Notes: generated from the letters alone by a model not told the origin. A DNA stretch of 64,000 bases from Dipteris shenzhenensis (GCA_047967505.1 CM106538.1), one strand, 5' to 3'; counted from the first letter of the stretch, positions 1 through 12,198 are shown. Numbers and translations are program-made.

Positions 1-552
1 GGTTAGCCGCGATCTGCTCCTTGGCAGCGACCTGCTGCCTAGGTTGTGCAGGTTTCCCTGCAACGCGTCGCCTCCCCTTGCCTGCTCGAGTTGCGCCTCC
101 TCTCAGCCCGTTTGGCTGCTGCAGGGGCGCCCTAGTGGTCGAGCCCCCCTTAGCCTGTTCGCGTTGCGCCCCCCCCTTCAGCCCGCTGTGCAGGTCGCGC
201 CCTGCTGTGCCTTCTTCAGGTCGCCCCTTCTGGCTGCCTTCTAGGACGCCCTTCAGGCCGTCAGTAGCTGCCGTCTGCCCCCTCCCTTGCACCTCAGGTT
301 GGGCTTCAGGGCCCTCTTCCAGGACTGTTCTGCGTGAGTTCCAGGGAGCTGTGTTCCTGGGCTGCTTCCAAGCATTGGCGGAGGTTTTTTTTGTTTCTGC
401 ATTGAGCGGTCTGTTGTCATTCCTCGCAGGCTGAAGTTGGGAGCATTCTTTAACCAGGGGGTTTTTTGGGATTCTAGTGGTTGGTTGCGAGTTCTTGGTG
501 GGTATTTTCAGCAGAGATAGCTCCTCCCCTCAGGACAGCGCAAGCTGAGACA
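1..552 (+). other. GC-rich 5-prime leader of LINE family A
   Basis: The stretch is C-rich and GC-rich and has no recognisable protein before the ATG at 553. It has short repeated phrases of the type CGCGCCC/CTTCAGG. It probably is the 5-prime UTR and internal promoter region of the LINE; that role is inferred from position only. An open frame at 21-434 is Pro/Ser/Ala-rich in the way expected of translated GC-rich DNA and is not called. Confidence 0.4.
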
Positions 553-2859
553 ATGGAGGACACTAATGCCACTCCTGTCGCCGAACCTGAGGTAGCGGAG
601 GAGGGTTTTCGTTTGACGCACATCATTGGCTTTCTCCCCGGTAGAGGCCAACAGTTACGTGATTGGGTGTACACCAGCATGGCCTCATTGGGTGTCTCAG
701 TTATAGTTTTTCGATTGCTTAGTAGAGGATACTTTTCTTTTGGCCTTCAATCCGCAGAGCAAGCTCAAAGAGTACTTATGAGCTCTCCGATTCAGTTTCA
801 GAGCAGAGTCATCCATTTGTGGCCTTGGCGAAAGCACTTCAGTACTACATCCCCGGGACCGCGTCAGGTCTCTTTTTGGATGCTTTTCCCTGGACTTCCT
901 GATGAGGTTAGCTCTTGTCGCAGAGCTGTGGAGCATATGGCTAGCGTGGCAGGTACAGTCATCCCATCAGGCGCTAGACTTTCCTATGCTCAGTCACTTG
1001 TTGGTACGGGTGTTACGAGGGTTAGACTCACTTCAGAGTTCCCCCCTCCTCGACCTTTGCCTACTTTGATTTCGTACTCCACGAGAGATGGGGTCCAGAT
1101 GCAGTAGAAGGTTTTGTACGAGGGGCTTCCTGATCAGTGTCTTTTCTGTCGGAAGAGAGGTCACTTTATTAGGGATTGCCCTAGTCGTAGGCCTCGTTCA
1201 GAGACTCCGGATCCTTCTCATCCTACGAGAGACCCAGAGCCTTCAGTTCAGCCTCCAGGGGTCTCTGAGCCTGCTTCGACTCATTTAGCAGAACGAGAGG
1301 AGACTCCTCTGGGTGGGCCTCCAGTGGAATCAGAGGACCTGGAGGTGCCTCCAGTGCAACAGCTTTCACAGAGAGCTCGGAGGAGACGGAGACAGAGGGA
1401 GAGCCAGTAGCACGAGCAGCCCTAGGTACGAGCTCACATATGGCAGAGTTGAGACTTATGTGCAGAAGAACTCGGAAAGGGATGCAGAGGACCATCCGCA
1501 GGCAGGTCTTAACACGATGCAGGAGACGGTCGCTCAAGGAGTCGAGTCACTTGTGCAGGAGACCCCGGAAAGGGGAGTTGTAGAGGACCATCCGCAGGCA
1601 GGTCTTGACACGTGCAGGAGACGGTAGTTCAGGGTGTCGAGTTACATGTGCAGGAGACCCCGGAAAGGGGAGATACAAGGGACCATCCACAGACAGGTCT
1701 TCTCACTGAGCAGGAGACAGTAGTTCAGGATTTGATGACACTAGACACCACTACCCCGGAGTCTCAGATATTGGTTACGGAGACAATTTTTCAGCAGGAG
1801 ACTGCTCAGGCTGCAGTTACGGTGATGGATGCCTCTCCCCAGCAGCCCGTCGAGAGAGTGGTATTTTATGACACAAGTCAGAGTCACGTCCCAGGATCTC
1901 ATGCGCCTGTACGAGGTTCCCTCGAGACCCCTTTCACAGCCCCGTCGCACAGTACCTTCCTTGTTGCTATGCGGAGCGTCCTTTTGGATACCCCTCCCAG
2001 CACAGCCTCGTCCTCGCAACTTTTTACTCCTGGTGTATCCAGATCTTTTGCGAGTGCGGTCACAGATTTTGCTCAGTACCCAGACAGGCGTGAGGATTGG
2101 GAGATCCCAGCAGATGAGATCGAGCGAGAGTTTCAGTCACCCATGCGGACAGGCACCTCATCGCAGATTCTTCCTCTCCCTCTCACCTATTCCAAGAGCA
2201 GAGTCAGGACGGCTCAGCCCTTTTCAGCTCTTCAGACTCCTAGACCTGACCCCAAGATGGTTGGCAGAGATCTGCCCGTTGAGTTTTGGCCCTTTTTGGC
2301 TCGAGGGGTTATCACAGACTCCCTCACTCGATTGGAACTTGTACCGGTGTTTTGCTGACGGTCAGAGGAGGTAGAGGAGTACTTGGGATTAGCTACTCTC
2401 TCCAGAGAGGGGCATGTTCTTCGTTTCTCCGGTGGTAGCTTTCGATCTCGGGGGAGCGAAAGCTGGTCAGCTGAGTTACTTGACAGTGAGATTGCTAGAC
2501 AGCTTATGAGCTTGACTCAGTTTTCATCGGTTCACCGTTTTGTCGGCTCGCAGATTCATTCTTGCCCTAGGACTCTTCGACCTGGCTTCGGTGGCAGGGC
2601 CTTTCTGTTTCTGTTCTTTGAGATTCAGGGAGACTTTGATTTGCCCAGGAGTGCTGGTTGGTTTGACTTTCAGCTCCTTGGTTCACGCCAGAGTACTATT
2701 CCCTTGGATGGAGCCATTTTACATGAGTTGGGACAGATTTGGAGTTTGATCAGAGACCGACTTTGGATTGAACCGTCAGAGAGAGTTTTATGCCGTTGCC
2801 ACTGGCACACCCTCACTTCCATCCGATGTCTAGGTTGTCCATCATATCTTGGAATGTGA
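553..2859 (+). pseudogene. LINE A ORF1, nucleic-acid-binding protein, broken
   Basis: ORF1 proteins of plant L1 elements coat the element RNA. Frame 1 opens at the ATG at 553 and runs to an in-frame TAG at 1105-1107, continues in the same frame through a CX2CX4HX4C zinc knuckle (CLFCRKRGHFIRDC, about 1138-1179) to TAG at 1408, shifts to frame 2 through a 32-residue repeat region, returns to frame 1 after a one-base loss near 1612, and reaches a TGA at 2356 before continuing to 2859. Two of the stops follow or replace glutamine-type codons, consistent with CAG to TAG decay. The long C-terminal extension after the knuckle is Gln/Thr/Ser/Pro-rich. The end of ORF1 overlaps the start of ORF2 by about 70 bases. 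Confidence 0.75.
1455..1733 (+). repeat. 96-bp in-frame tandem repeat inside LINE A ORF1
   Basis: The phrase ACCATCCGCAGGCAGGTCTT begins at 1491 and recurs at 1587; a diverged form begins at 1682. Spacing is 96 then 95 bases; the second unit lost one base, which breaks the frame. A partial unit precedes 1491. Each unit encodes 32 residues with the pattern QET-V-QG-E---QETPERG---DHPQ-GL, so the repeat was coding when it amplified. Confidence 0.9.
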
Positions 2860-5800
2860 GAGGATTGAACAGCCGCAGATTTATCTCAGATGCGGATGGT
2901 CGTAGATTGGGAGTTCCTAGATTGCAGTTGCTTAGGGACTCCCTTCGGTTTATTTCCTCAGGGTCCCCTCTAGACATTGTGCTTATCCAGGAGCATAAGC
3001 TCTCCCAAGACAGGATTGACAAATGCAGATCCTTACTCAGAGGACAGAGCCGGACTTATTGGAGCCCAACGGATGGCACGAGGGGAGGAGTTTGCATTTC
3101 AGTTTCAGCTAGGTGGGCCTCAGAGATCACCCAAGAGGGTACACTAGTGGAGAGCAGAGCATGCTATGTTATTCTTCATATTGAGAACATATCAGTTGGT
3201 GTTCTTAATGTGTATGCTCCCACGGATCCAGCTCACATACGTGCTTTTTGGAGACAGCTTAGAGAGTCCCTTCCTCAGGCAGACACCTGGATTGTTGGAG
3301 GTGACTTCAACATGGTTGAATTCACTGAAGACAAGTCGGGTCAGACAGAGGGTGGCCTTTCCGACAGGGAGAGAGTGGAGTGGGATAGTTTTGTTTTGCA
3401 TGTTGGACTTCATGATGCTGCTCGATTGGACGACTTTCGTCAATTGGCAAACAGTCTTCAGTTCTCTTGGTCTGGGGTTTTCCATGGCTCTCTTTCTTTG
3501 GTCAGACTTGACAGGTTTTATATTGGCCATTGGGGTCATGCCAGAGGAGGACAGATTGGGATCCGCCCGGGTTATGTTTTATCTGACCATGCTCCAGTCC
3601 TATTACAGATTCTTCCTACCTCTTGATTGGAGAGCACAGGCTCTGTCAGAGTTCCGGACTTTGTTTTTCAGGATACAGAGTTCGTGGAACAGTTGAGAGA
3701 GACTTGGTTGTCAGTGGACACTCCTGTGGATCAGGGCTGGTTGTTGTGGGTAGAGAGGGCTCTGGCTAGAGTCAGCATGGCCTGCCAGTTGAGGGCAAAA
3801 GAGGAGAAGGAAAAGCTCAAAATCAGAGATCGGAATGCAAGAGCAGAGGTATCCAGACATCAGAGATTGATTCAGAGTTTTCCTCATTCTCTTTTCATTA
3901 GAGGGCAGCTTTCGGAGGCTCAGGAGAGACTAGAGGAGATTCAGGGCAGGAGGGCCCAGTTTAGGTTTTACTCTCAGTAGACTTTCTGGATTCAGAAGGG
4001 GGATAGATGTTCTAGAGAATTCTTCAGGGCAGTGGGTCAAAGATACTCTTCGGACAGCCTTCGTAGACTTGTGGATGAGGCCAGGTCTCTTCAGACGGCG
4101 GACCCTCACCGTCTTGTTGAGATCACTTCTGATTTTTACCCCACTCTTTACACCGCCGATCCGGTCACCGAGGGGATGATCAGAGCCAGAGAGGAGATTT
4201 GGAGCCATGTCCCCCTCATGGTCTCAGACAGGATGAGTCATGTTTTGGATAGCCCACTATCACTCTTGGAGATCACGGATGCGTTACATGAGCTGCCCAG
4301 AGACAGATGCTCGGGGGAGGAAGGTTTGTCGCCACTTCTTTTTAGAGCTCTTTGGGATACGATTGGGCCTCATCTACTCTCAGCCTTTTCAGAGGCTCTT
4401 GATTCAGGATCTTTGGGCGAGACATTATGCACAGGTTTGATTTGTCTTATCCCGAAAGGGGGAGACAAGACAGTCCTTCGTAATTGGAGACCCATTACAC
4501 TTTTAGGGACAGCCTACAAGATCCTAGCAAAGACCTTGGCTCTTCGCCTAAAGCCTATGCTACCAGATATCATCAGAGCTGCTCAGACAGGATTTGTCCA
4601 AGATCGGAGTATCTTGGATAACATCTTCACTTTTTGGGAGGCCACTCACTGGGCGAAGGAGAGTCAGCAAGAGATTGCAGTTCTTCTCCTCGATTTTGAG
4701 AAGGCTTATGATAGGGTGGATTGGGGTTTCTTGGAGGGCACTATGAGGAGGCTAGGCTTCAGTGATAGATGGATTTCTTGGGTCTCCTCACTTTACTCCC
4801 ACTCCTCTAGCAGGATGGTGGTCTGTGGAGGCAGAGGACCGGCTTTTCAGCTATCCAAATCGGTACGATAGGGATGCCCGCTTGCACCTTACCTTTTCCT
4901 TTTCGTAGCGGAGGCTATGGGATACCTTATGCAAGTTACCAGTCATGGCACTTTTGGCCTCCATTTGCCTATCCGGCAGGAGCAGGAGCTTCTAGACACT
5001 GAGTTTGCTGACGACACGGCACTGACAGTCAGAGGAGATGCATTTAGTCTTGCTACTGCTGCGGATTCAATTGACAAGTTCTGCCTAGCCTCAGGAGGAC
5101 TTGTCAATTGGAACAAATCAAAAGGCATGTGGACAGGAGCTCAGCAGGATACCCCAGCATGGGGAGGAGACAGAGGCTTTGTATGGATTCCCAGAGGCAC
5201 CTCCACGAGATATCTAGGCTTTCAGGTTGGCATTGAGGTGTCCTCGACGCAACAGTTTGCCCCAGTTCTTGAGAGCATCCGGAGAAAGCTAGCCTATTGG
5301 AGCACGGCTAGACTTTCTTTGGCCGGAAGAGCGCTGGTACTCAACCAGGTTCTACTAGCGACTATGTGGTATGTTGCGTCATGTTGGTGCTTTCATGCTG
5401 ACTCGATCCGTCAGGTGAGGAGATTGCTCCGGAACTTCCTATGGAGTGGTGGTGACGGTTCTGTGGACACTAGGGCCAGGGTTTCATGGGATACTATCAC
5501 TTTACCCGCCTCGCAGGGTGGACTTGGAGTTCTTGATCCTGAGTTGCAGAGCAGAGCCCTTTTAGTCAAACTTCTTGTTAGAGGTTTGACTCCAGGAGAT
5601 CAGCCGTGGAAGTAGTTCCTACTGCATGGGGATAAACCAGTGTACCCCCAGAGCAGCAGGCCAGTGGGCAGGTAGAGGCAGTTGGATTTTCCTGACAGAC
5701 CAGCATTCTCAGCCTTCCTCACCACTTGTGAAAAGGCTTATACAGATATGGGATCATTTTAGACAACACCTCATCAGAGCAGTTCCCTCCTCCAGAGAGG

Positions 5801-7287
5801 AAATTGCCCGACAGCCACTATATCATAACCCCCTGGTTCGGTATCAGGGATCTTTCCCTGGTACAGAACTTAGGACTCCCTTGGCCAAATGGCATGCTCA
5901 GGGGGTTGTGACACTCGGAGATTGGTTCAGGGGAGGTGTGGGGATGTCAGAGGAGGAGATTAGAGAAAGACACGGGCCACTTGGACAGATTGCTGCCACT
6001 AGATTACTGATCATGAGAGCTATTCCTCAGGGGTGGAGGGATATGCTTACAGATTCAGCCTATGTCCATCCCATCCCTACTTGGTCAGGTTGTTTTAGTG
6101 CGGCTGGGCTGTGTTGGAGTTCGTTTAGGACCGGCACCGTTTACTTATTTCAAGACGGACTCCTCTCACAAATTGTATCCCACTCAGCCCTTGGATCGAC
6201 AGGAGCTCCTTTGGCAGAGAGTCAGGGTCATTGGTTGCCTTGGTAAGGAATGGGCCACAGATCCTTCAAGGTTGACCATTGCAGAGGATCCTAGATGGAG
6301 ACTTTGGATCTTTCAAGGTCGACCTCTTGTAGAGCTTGACTGGGACCCAGGTGAGTGGGCGTGGCCTGCACCGATGGCAGGTGCTCGTCCTCTTTCTTTT
6401 TTCCAGTACTCGATGAGGGCAGGTTACAGGCTTCAGCAGAGAGACTCTCATCATCTACCATCTGCCTCACAGCATTGGCATGCACAGGGACTTATTGCAG
6501 AGCTCTTCTAAGTTACTGGACTCACTTTTGGGACATCAGTAGAGCCAGGAAAGTCCCCTACTTCCTTTGGCTCACTATTCATAGGGGTATACCTGTGGGT
6601 ACTTGGCTTCAGCAGATGGGTAGACCCTCCTTGTGTATGCGTTGTCAGCTGGCAGAGGAATCTAGTAAGCATTGTTTATGGAGCTGCCCCAGCTCTAGAG
6701 TGGTTTGGACAGGTATCTTCAGGATGTTCTCATATGTTACATCCGAGTCCTTTCTGATGACATGGGGTGCTGCCCTATGGGGGAGAGAATTTGGAGCCTT
6801 TGCCCTCTATGAGTCACAGCCAGGAGACCAAGGTTTCTCCATGCAGTATCGCCAGAGACGGGGTCCCACAGATGTTAGCATCATGGAGCCGTAGGACTTA
6901 CTTTTGGTACCAGTACCAGCTCAGGATTCCAGGCCTACTTCACCTGCAGGGTCAGCCTGGGAGGTGATTTCTAGGATTACCCTATGGCGGATATGGTGTT
7001 CGCGATGTTCTTTTGTCCTTGGGGGTCATTTATGCACGGAGGCTGACACTCTTGCTTCTATTTTAGCGGAGATTATCTTCACTCTCAGGAGTCAGTGGGA
7101 GCGGTGTACAGGCACCTCTTTGGCAGCTCGTGGGAAACTTTTATCCTTCATGAGGACATGGGACTGCTCATTATTTTTTCATTTGACCCCTTTTGGGATG
7201 TCGTGGCATTTTAGACCACCTCCATGGCTTTTTAGCCACATTGTTGAGGCTAGGGATAGAGTACAATCTCTCCCACCTGTTGTATGA
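2790..7287 (+). pseudogene. LINE A ORF2: endonuclease and reverse transcriptase, broken
   Basis: ORF2 nicks target DNA and copies the RNA onto it. The N-terminus has the endonuclease motifs SWNVRGLN, IQEHKL, GGDFNMVE and SDHAPV (about 2845-3600). The RT follows with PITLLGTAYKILAK, AQTGFVQDRSI, DFEKAYDRVDW (about 4695-4727) and the catalytic FADD (about 5003-5014). The C-terminus has a CX2C...HX4C-like motif, CMRCQLAEESSKHCLWSC, near 6634. Frame 3 is read from 2790 to about 5612 with stops at 3624 (TGA), 3978, 4869 and 5613 (TAG); then frame 1, frame 2 (about 6080-6500) and frame 1 again, with TAG at 6892. The start may be 2790 or the ATG at 2826, closer to the endonuclease. The 4869 TAG sits in the R-Q-G-C-P motif where another copy in this window has CAG. 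Confidence 0.88.
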
Positions 7288-7439
7288 TTCGTTTTGAATG
7301 GAATATATCACTTTTTCATTTAAAAACATCCAGAAGAGTTTCCCGAATCTGATAGAGGGAAACCGAAGCCGCAGCAAATGAGAAACATGAGTGATCAATA
7401 TTAGAGACCAACTCTGCCTTTCAGAGGCCAACATGTGAG

Positions 7440-7440
<1 letters not shown>

Positions 7441-7482
<42 letters not shown>
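7441..7482 (+). repeat. (CA)21 microsatellite at the LINE A end
   Basis: Twenty-one uninterrupted CA units follow directly after a short hairpin-forming sequence (7412-7428). Position suggests it is the tail of the LINE rather than an independent microsatellite. Confidence 0.9.
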
Positions 7483-7483
<1 letters not shown>

Positions 7484-7619
7484 CAGTAAATCAGTGTGGA
7501 GATCCGAGTTTGGAACTCTCTTCATGCCTACGTTGCCTATTTGCTGAAAAGTCCATTTAAACATTACCTTAGGGATTACAAACAGGCCAGGGTTGTCTAG
7601 AATGGGATTGCTATAGAAT

Positions 7620-7920
7620 TTTGAGTAGATTTGCTCCCTCCCTTTTCTTCGTCACGTGGGGCTCCGTGGCTGGGCTCTCTATTTGAGCCTCAGAGATGCC
7701 TAGCTCTCTTGGAAACTTTTTGGTTTGACATCATTTGGTTGGGTTATACTCTTTGGATGTTGTTCCATCCTCTCCTTACAGACCTGCACATGCCTCGATG
7801 GACACATTCTAGGGATCATATTGAGCATTTCAACTTGGCATATATGGAGATTGAAATGCACAAAGGTACTTGATGGCTCCCAGGTTCACCCTACTGAGTA
7901 AGTCAAAACACAAGCGAGCC
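7620..7920 (+). mobile_element. LINE family B remnant (ORF2 C-terminal part)
   Basis: In shifting frames the translation resembles the C-terminal stretch of the family B ORF2 found at 40560-40880, with the shared order of an FFVTWGS-like block, an EHFNLAYMEIEMHKGT block and a GSP block. It is heavily mutated and lacks recognisable ends. Confidence 0.5.
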
Positions 7921-8045
7921 CAGAGTTCGAGCGATGCTTGTGATGAACTTTTTATGAACCTATAGTAGCAATAGTATTTTACTAGAAATGGTTGAATCTA
8001 CATGACCATATTAGAGATTGTTATTACTTATTTTTCGTATGATTC

Positions 8046-8318
8046 TTGGCAACATACAAAGATAAAACCTACTACTGGGGATAACTCATAAGTCCATACA
8101 AGTCAGCAATGATTCAATGAATACCAAATGAAAACTTATTGGCAACATACAAAGATACAACCTACTACTGGGGATAACTCATAAGTCCATACAAGTCAGC
8201 AATGATTCAATGAATACCAAATGAAAACTTATTGGCAACATACAAAGAGAAAACCTATTATTTGATAAATAATAAATCCATGCAAGTTAGAAATCATTCA
8301 ATAGATACGAAAGGGGAA
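8046..8318. repeat. 93-bp tandem repeat, three units
   Basis: TTGGCAACATACAAAGA starts at 8046, 8139 and 8232, giving a period of exactly 93 bases. Units 1 and 2 are almost identical; unit 3 is diverged in its second half. No coding potential or known element is visible. Confidence 0.92.
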
Positions 8319-9199
8319 ATGTTGCAATGTCTACACCTCAAGGTAGTCACTCAAAATTATGTAAGGTAGCACGTGAGTTGAACGGGTTTCTTTATTTTGT
8401 GGACTTACATACAAACAAAAATAGTCCCGTCCATGATATAGAAGCTCCTCCTATAAAAATCCTTCACAAAAAACTATTTGTAACAGGGATGTTTTTATTG
8501 AAGCTATGCTCATATATTAATATAAAATCTTGGCAAAACTTTTCAAGCTCCTTTTTTTTTGTTTAACAATATCAGTCGAATTTAGTACCTTTTAATATAT
8601 TTTCTTGTAAACTTTGAAGAAAAAAATGTAAATCCTGTTGGTGAAACTTTACTTTTTTTTACATAAAAGTTTCAAATCTTGGCGAATGTTTCCAACATTT
8701 ATTTTTATTAGGGCATACATACTTTCGATGCCAATATAAAATTTCAGATTCATAACGAAACTAACTTGAAAAAATCATCCATGATTTGTAGCTCGTCGAT
8801 TTTTACGCTACCCATATGATACGATCCATTTTGTACACAAAATGATAACATGAATAAAATGTTTGAACTATGGAGCTAATAAATTATTGATCACCTTATG
8901 ACCATGATGCTAACAAAATATGGATCACCTTCATATGTCCATGACCATGTATATACCTGTGGGAGGGAGGGAGAGAATCAAGGATCCGAACTCTATATGA
9001 GAAAAATTTAAGAAAATATAAGAGTTTGATAAGGTTTAGCTCTGATGAAACAAAGATAAGTACAAACTTTCTAAAGTTGTAGAATTTAGACACTCTAACA
9101 TGATAAATGGATTCATTCATATCATTTCGATCGTTTTGACTACAAACATGACCATATTTGGAGTTTGATTGACCAAGTTATGGCCCAAATAAAATTGGC
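8319..9199. other. AT-rich spacer, nothing recognised
   Basis: The region is AT-rich with homopolymer runs. A small frame at 8327-8566 has no recognisable motif. No element ends, splice-bounded exons or RNA genes were seen. Confidence 0.4.
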
Positions 9200-9245
9200 A
9201 GAAGGAGCCTCCCAAGAGGCCGCGATATCTTGGGAGGCTCCTTCT
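9200..9245. repeat. Perfect 18-bp inverted repeat, 10-base loop
   Basis: The left arm AGAAGGAGCCTCCCAAGA (9200-9217) and right arm TCTTGGGAGGCTCCTTCT (9228-9245) are exact reverse complements around GGCCGCGATA. Flanks at 9196-9198 and 9247-9249 add three more pairs after one mismatch. The stem stands out in AT-rich sequence. It may be a foldback element end, a small-RNA hairpin or a chance remnant; function is unknown. Confidence 0.85.
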
Positions 9246-9539
9246 CCCATTATCTTTTGCCTTGAAAAATGGAAATTTCACAAGAAAAACACATACTCTA
9301 ACCCCTTTCTTCGACCCCTCCTTCTTCCTTGATCCTTGCAAAAACATTGCAAAACATTTTTCAAAAATTGTTGTTTGTATGTAAGGCAATTGATTCCTCA
9401 CAATATCATCGGTAGTAGTACAACTGTAAAAGTAAGCAATGCATGCTACTTTTTGAACATAAATCATCACACTAGAATGTCAATTTTATGAAAGTCCTCG
9501 CTCGAACTGTCACCTCGCTCGAACGCAGTCGCTCGAATT

Positions 9540-9870
9540 CTGGTAATCCTCCACCCTACTCACACTATGGCCAATTTAGACAGACATTGTACACACCTTT
9601 ATCGTCATTGGTGTCAAGTATGTAGGGTCTTTTAGGGCTAGCTTTGCAAGGAGGACTACTTTCCTTAGCAAGTGGAGAGGCTGTTCCTTCTTCTACAGGT
9701 AACTTAGAGCCTCGACATTGGATCTTTATCGAGATTTTTTGTTAAGTAGTGCTTGACCCTCACTAGTTTTTTCTATGCTATGCAAGGTATACTCCTGCCT
9801 TGAGCACTCTACTCTTGGAGCTGTTGTCATGCTTAATAGAAGTCTTTCTCATAGGAAAAGTTAAAAATGG
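9540..9870 (+). mobile_element. LINE family B 3-prime remnant
   Basis: The segment aligns by eye with the end of the family B ORF2 (the TQVHPA...DTIHTLM block seen at 40830-41060) and its 3-prime UTR: a TTTTT(C)TATGCTATGCAAGGTAT-type stretch and the shared CTTAATAGAAGTC motif near 9830. It is 5-prime truncated. Confidence 0.6.
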
Positions 9871-10229
9871 CCAATGGTTTGATGAAGGAGTTCTCGAAGA
9901 CTAATAAAAAATTCTAGAGGCTTATTAAAAGGATGTATGGATGAGATCATTTTCTCCCTAAGCAAGAGGGCATGCTACAACATGCTTATGATCATGTGGA
10001 ATTGATACAGTGAATCTGCAGACTACCCTATCAACCATGTGAAAGATGTAAATGATTGACCAACTCAAAATAAATCTTTTAGTGCCATCACTAAGACATA
10101 GCCACATTGATGTCCACACCATCATCATTCCACAGCTGAATCACATTCAATATGAACCTTCTTAATGTCCCTAGGGTATCCACCTCTGACTTGCTATTTC
10201 CGTTTTGAGCCTCACACTCAAACTCGATC
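9871..10229. other. Spacer, nothing recognised
   Basis: No open frame, repeat or element end could be assigned. It lies between two family B LINE remnants and may be host intron sequence. Confidence 0.35.
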
Positions 10230-11450
10230 TGCCAGTATGAGGACTCTTGATGCTCTATATGCAAAGGAGGATCTTTCAGTGGCAGTTATGTAGATTTGGG
10301 ACTCCTACTTGCAAGATGGTTTGGATTCTCGTTCTACTTCGACAACAGCTCTCTCTAATGTTAGTGACTTTTATCTCTCCATTTCTAGGCCTAAGAGACA
10401 GGATATCCTTAGGAAGAAGGTTGCTATTCGTCAACAATTGGCAAACCTACTAAGGGAGAGCATAAAGGACCCTCAGATGCCTTTGTCTTTAAGAGCCTTG
10501 CTGTAGCAATGGCTCACCAACATTAGAGAGTAGATCTGAGCTTTTTATCATGCATGGGAGTCTTTCTAGATTCAGATGGGGGGAAGAATCAATGAATACT
10601 TTTTCTCTACTCTTGGTCCTAGAGATGGCAAAGAAACTGTTTCTCATTGACTCTTGGGGGATTTTGCAGTCAGATCCAGATGTGTCATGCATATTGCTCC
10701 AGATTTATATGCTTCCCTCCTTAGCACAGATCCTAATACAACTGATAGAGATAGTACCAGATTGAGGGCTTGGCAGACAGTCTCACTCTTTGTGAAATAG
10801 ATATTAGGATCTCTCCTAATACACTTTTACCAGCTCGAAATTCAGGACTTCTTTACTTGCCTTCATATGGTAAATGCTCAGGTTCAGGTGTTCTCCTTTC
10901 TTCATTTCCTTTTGGGAGTACATTTGTGATCATCTCACCTAGGCTCTGCAGAGCATATGAGACTTTGATGTTGTACCTGCTTCACCTAATGAGAGTCTCA
11001 TGCCATCCTTGTCTCTCAGTGCACACTTACACATGCATCAATGGACATTAGCTGGACATTGTAGCGAGCATCAGTGCTTGGCACATTTGGAGTTCTAGAT
11101 GCAAAGAGGCTATTGATGGCACCCAAGTCCACCAAGCTCATACCTTGGCCAGTATATATGTAGATAGTGTACATGCTCTAATGGCTATTTGGTTGAGGAT
11201 GCAAGGATCGTCTAGGTCTGCTTTGGCTAGGAGGCCAATTTTTCTTAGAGTGTGGAGAGGTTGTCCTTTCTTTTCTAAGGACATCGCAGGCATGATGTGG
11301 CATTTCCACTGTTGAGCCATTTGAGTGGTATTTTCCTAGGGGTTTTTCATGCTTCGCATGATGTATCTATGCCTTGAGTTTCTTCTCTTGGCTGTTTCTT
11401 TCATACTTAAAAAGAAGTCTATTTCACGCAAAAATAAAATAAAAGTAGGA
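10230..11450 (+). mobile_element. LINE family B, internally deleted copy
   Basis: The translation in several frames begins with the ISRPKRQDILRKKVAIRQQL block, which matches the RT-N-terminal block of the family B element at 37600-37690, and a MGGRINEYFF(F)STLG block. It then jumps to the C-terminal ORF2 block near 11040-11300. The 3-prime UTR (11325-11415) has the family ATGCTTYGCATGATG and CATACTTAA motifs, and the copy ends in an A-rich tail near 11450. The tail lies about 50 bases before the splice acceptor at 11498-11499, so the element sits in a host intron. Confidence 0.65.
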
Positions 11451-11499
11451 AACTTCTTTTCCGAGATTCTCAAATTGTATTTACCAATTGTTTTGACAG

Positions 11500-12150
11500 G
11501 GTATTGGGAAGTCTGCAAAAGCAAAAGAAGTTGAAATGGAGCAATACAGATTGGATATATCAAGACTAGCTGCAAATGAAGTCGAATTGAGGTAATACTC
11601 TTTGCAGAATCTGAAAAGCAAAACGCTTATCGGCTATGAAGTAATTTTTAATGCCTGTGCCTACTATCTGAATTTGTTTTCTATCCCAGAACAGAGAATG
11701 AGAGACTGAAGAAAGAATTGGATATAGCTCTTTCCAAAAAGGAAGCAGAAGTGTCAGCCTTGGAACAAGTTGAGCGCTATAAAGAGGTAACAATTCAAAG
11801 AGCATGACAAATATGTTTGCCATTTGTAAGAGTCATCATGGTCCTTGTTTGTTTTGCTGATAGCAAAATTCTTTTTTCCTTTCAGGTCATTGCACGAGTC
11901 ACAGCTGACAACATGGTTTTCCTCATGAAGGTGTTTATGAATTGTATGCAAGAAACACCCATCACAATTGAGTATTTTCTGTGGAATGAGCTGCGAAAGT
12001 ATCTTGTAAAGATGCTATTACGTGCAAAAAATGACCCCACAGTCTGCTGATGAATGGGCTGCAGAAAATATTAGACATGAATCTAGATGGATATCTAGAA
12101 TTAGGAATGATCAAAGTCTCATGAAAGCACAAAACAAAAGTGTAATTTAG
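11500..12150 (+). CDS. Host coiled-coil protein, exon cluster 1 (partial gene)
   Basis: Four exons are read: 11500-11591, 11690-11786, 11886-11930 and 12043-12141 (or to the TAG at 12148). Each boundary has AG before and GT after (GTAATA, GTAACA, GTGTTT, GTAATT), intron phases 2, 0, 0 fit, and the joined frame is open for about 111 codons. The product is rich in Lys and Glu with heptad-like leucines (for example ENERLKKELDIALSKKEAEV), so a coiled coil is expected. I do not recognise the family. Reading through the last donor gives a stop at 12148; splicing at 12142 in phase 0 instead would join the exons at 28069. The 5-prime part of the gene is not identified; a LINE sits just upstream of the first exon. 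Confidence 0.7.
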
Positions 12151-12198
12151 CCTCATCATAGCCACCCAGAGGAATACAGCCCATCAATCCGAACTTAC

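Larger units (their letters stand above)
1..7482 (+). mobile_element. LINE family A, near full-length L1-type retrotransposon, defective
   Basis: The order is a GC/C-rich leader (1-552), an ORF1 with a CCHC zinc knuckle, an ORF2 with apurinic-type endonuclease, reverse transcriptase and a C-terminal Cys/His motif, a short 3-prime UTR and a (CA)21 tail. This is the standard plant L1 architecture. The 5-prime end may lie outside the window. Both ORFs carry in-frame stops and frameshifts, so the copy is dead by itself. No target-site duplication could be assigned because the left end is not visible. Confidence 0.85.

Noticed and set aside
7171-7479. Open frame with a (CV)n N-terminus on the minus strand.
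   Set aside because: It translates the (CA)21 repeat and the antisense of LINE A ORF2.
8046-8318. Regularly spaced repeats resembling a CRISPR array.
   Set aside because: The full 93-bp unit is repeated without distinct spacers, and the genome is eukaryotic.
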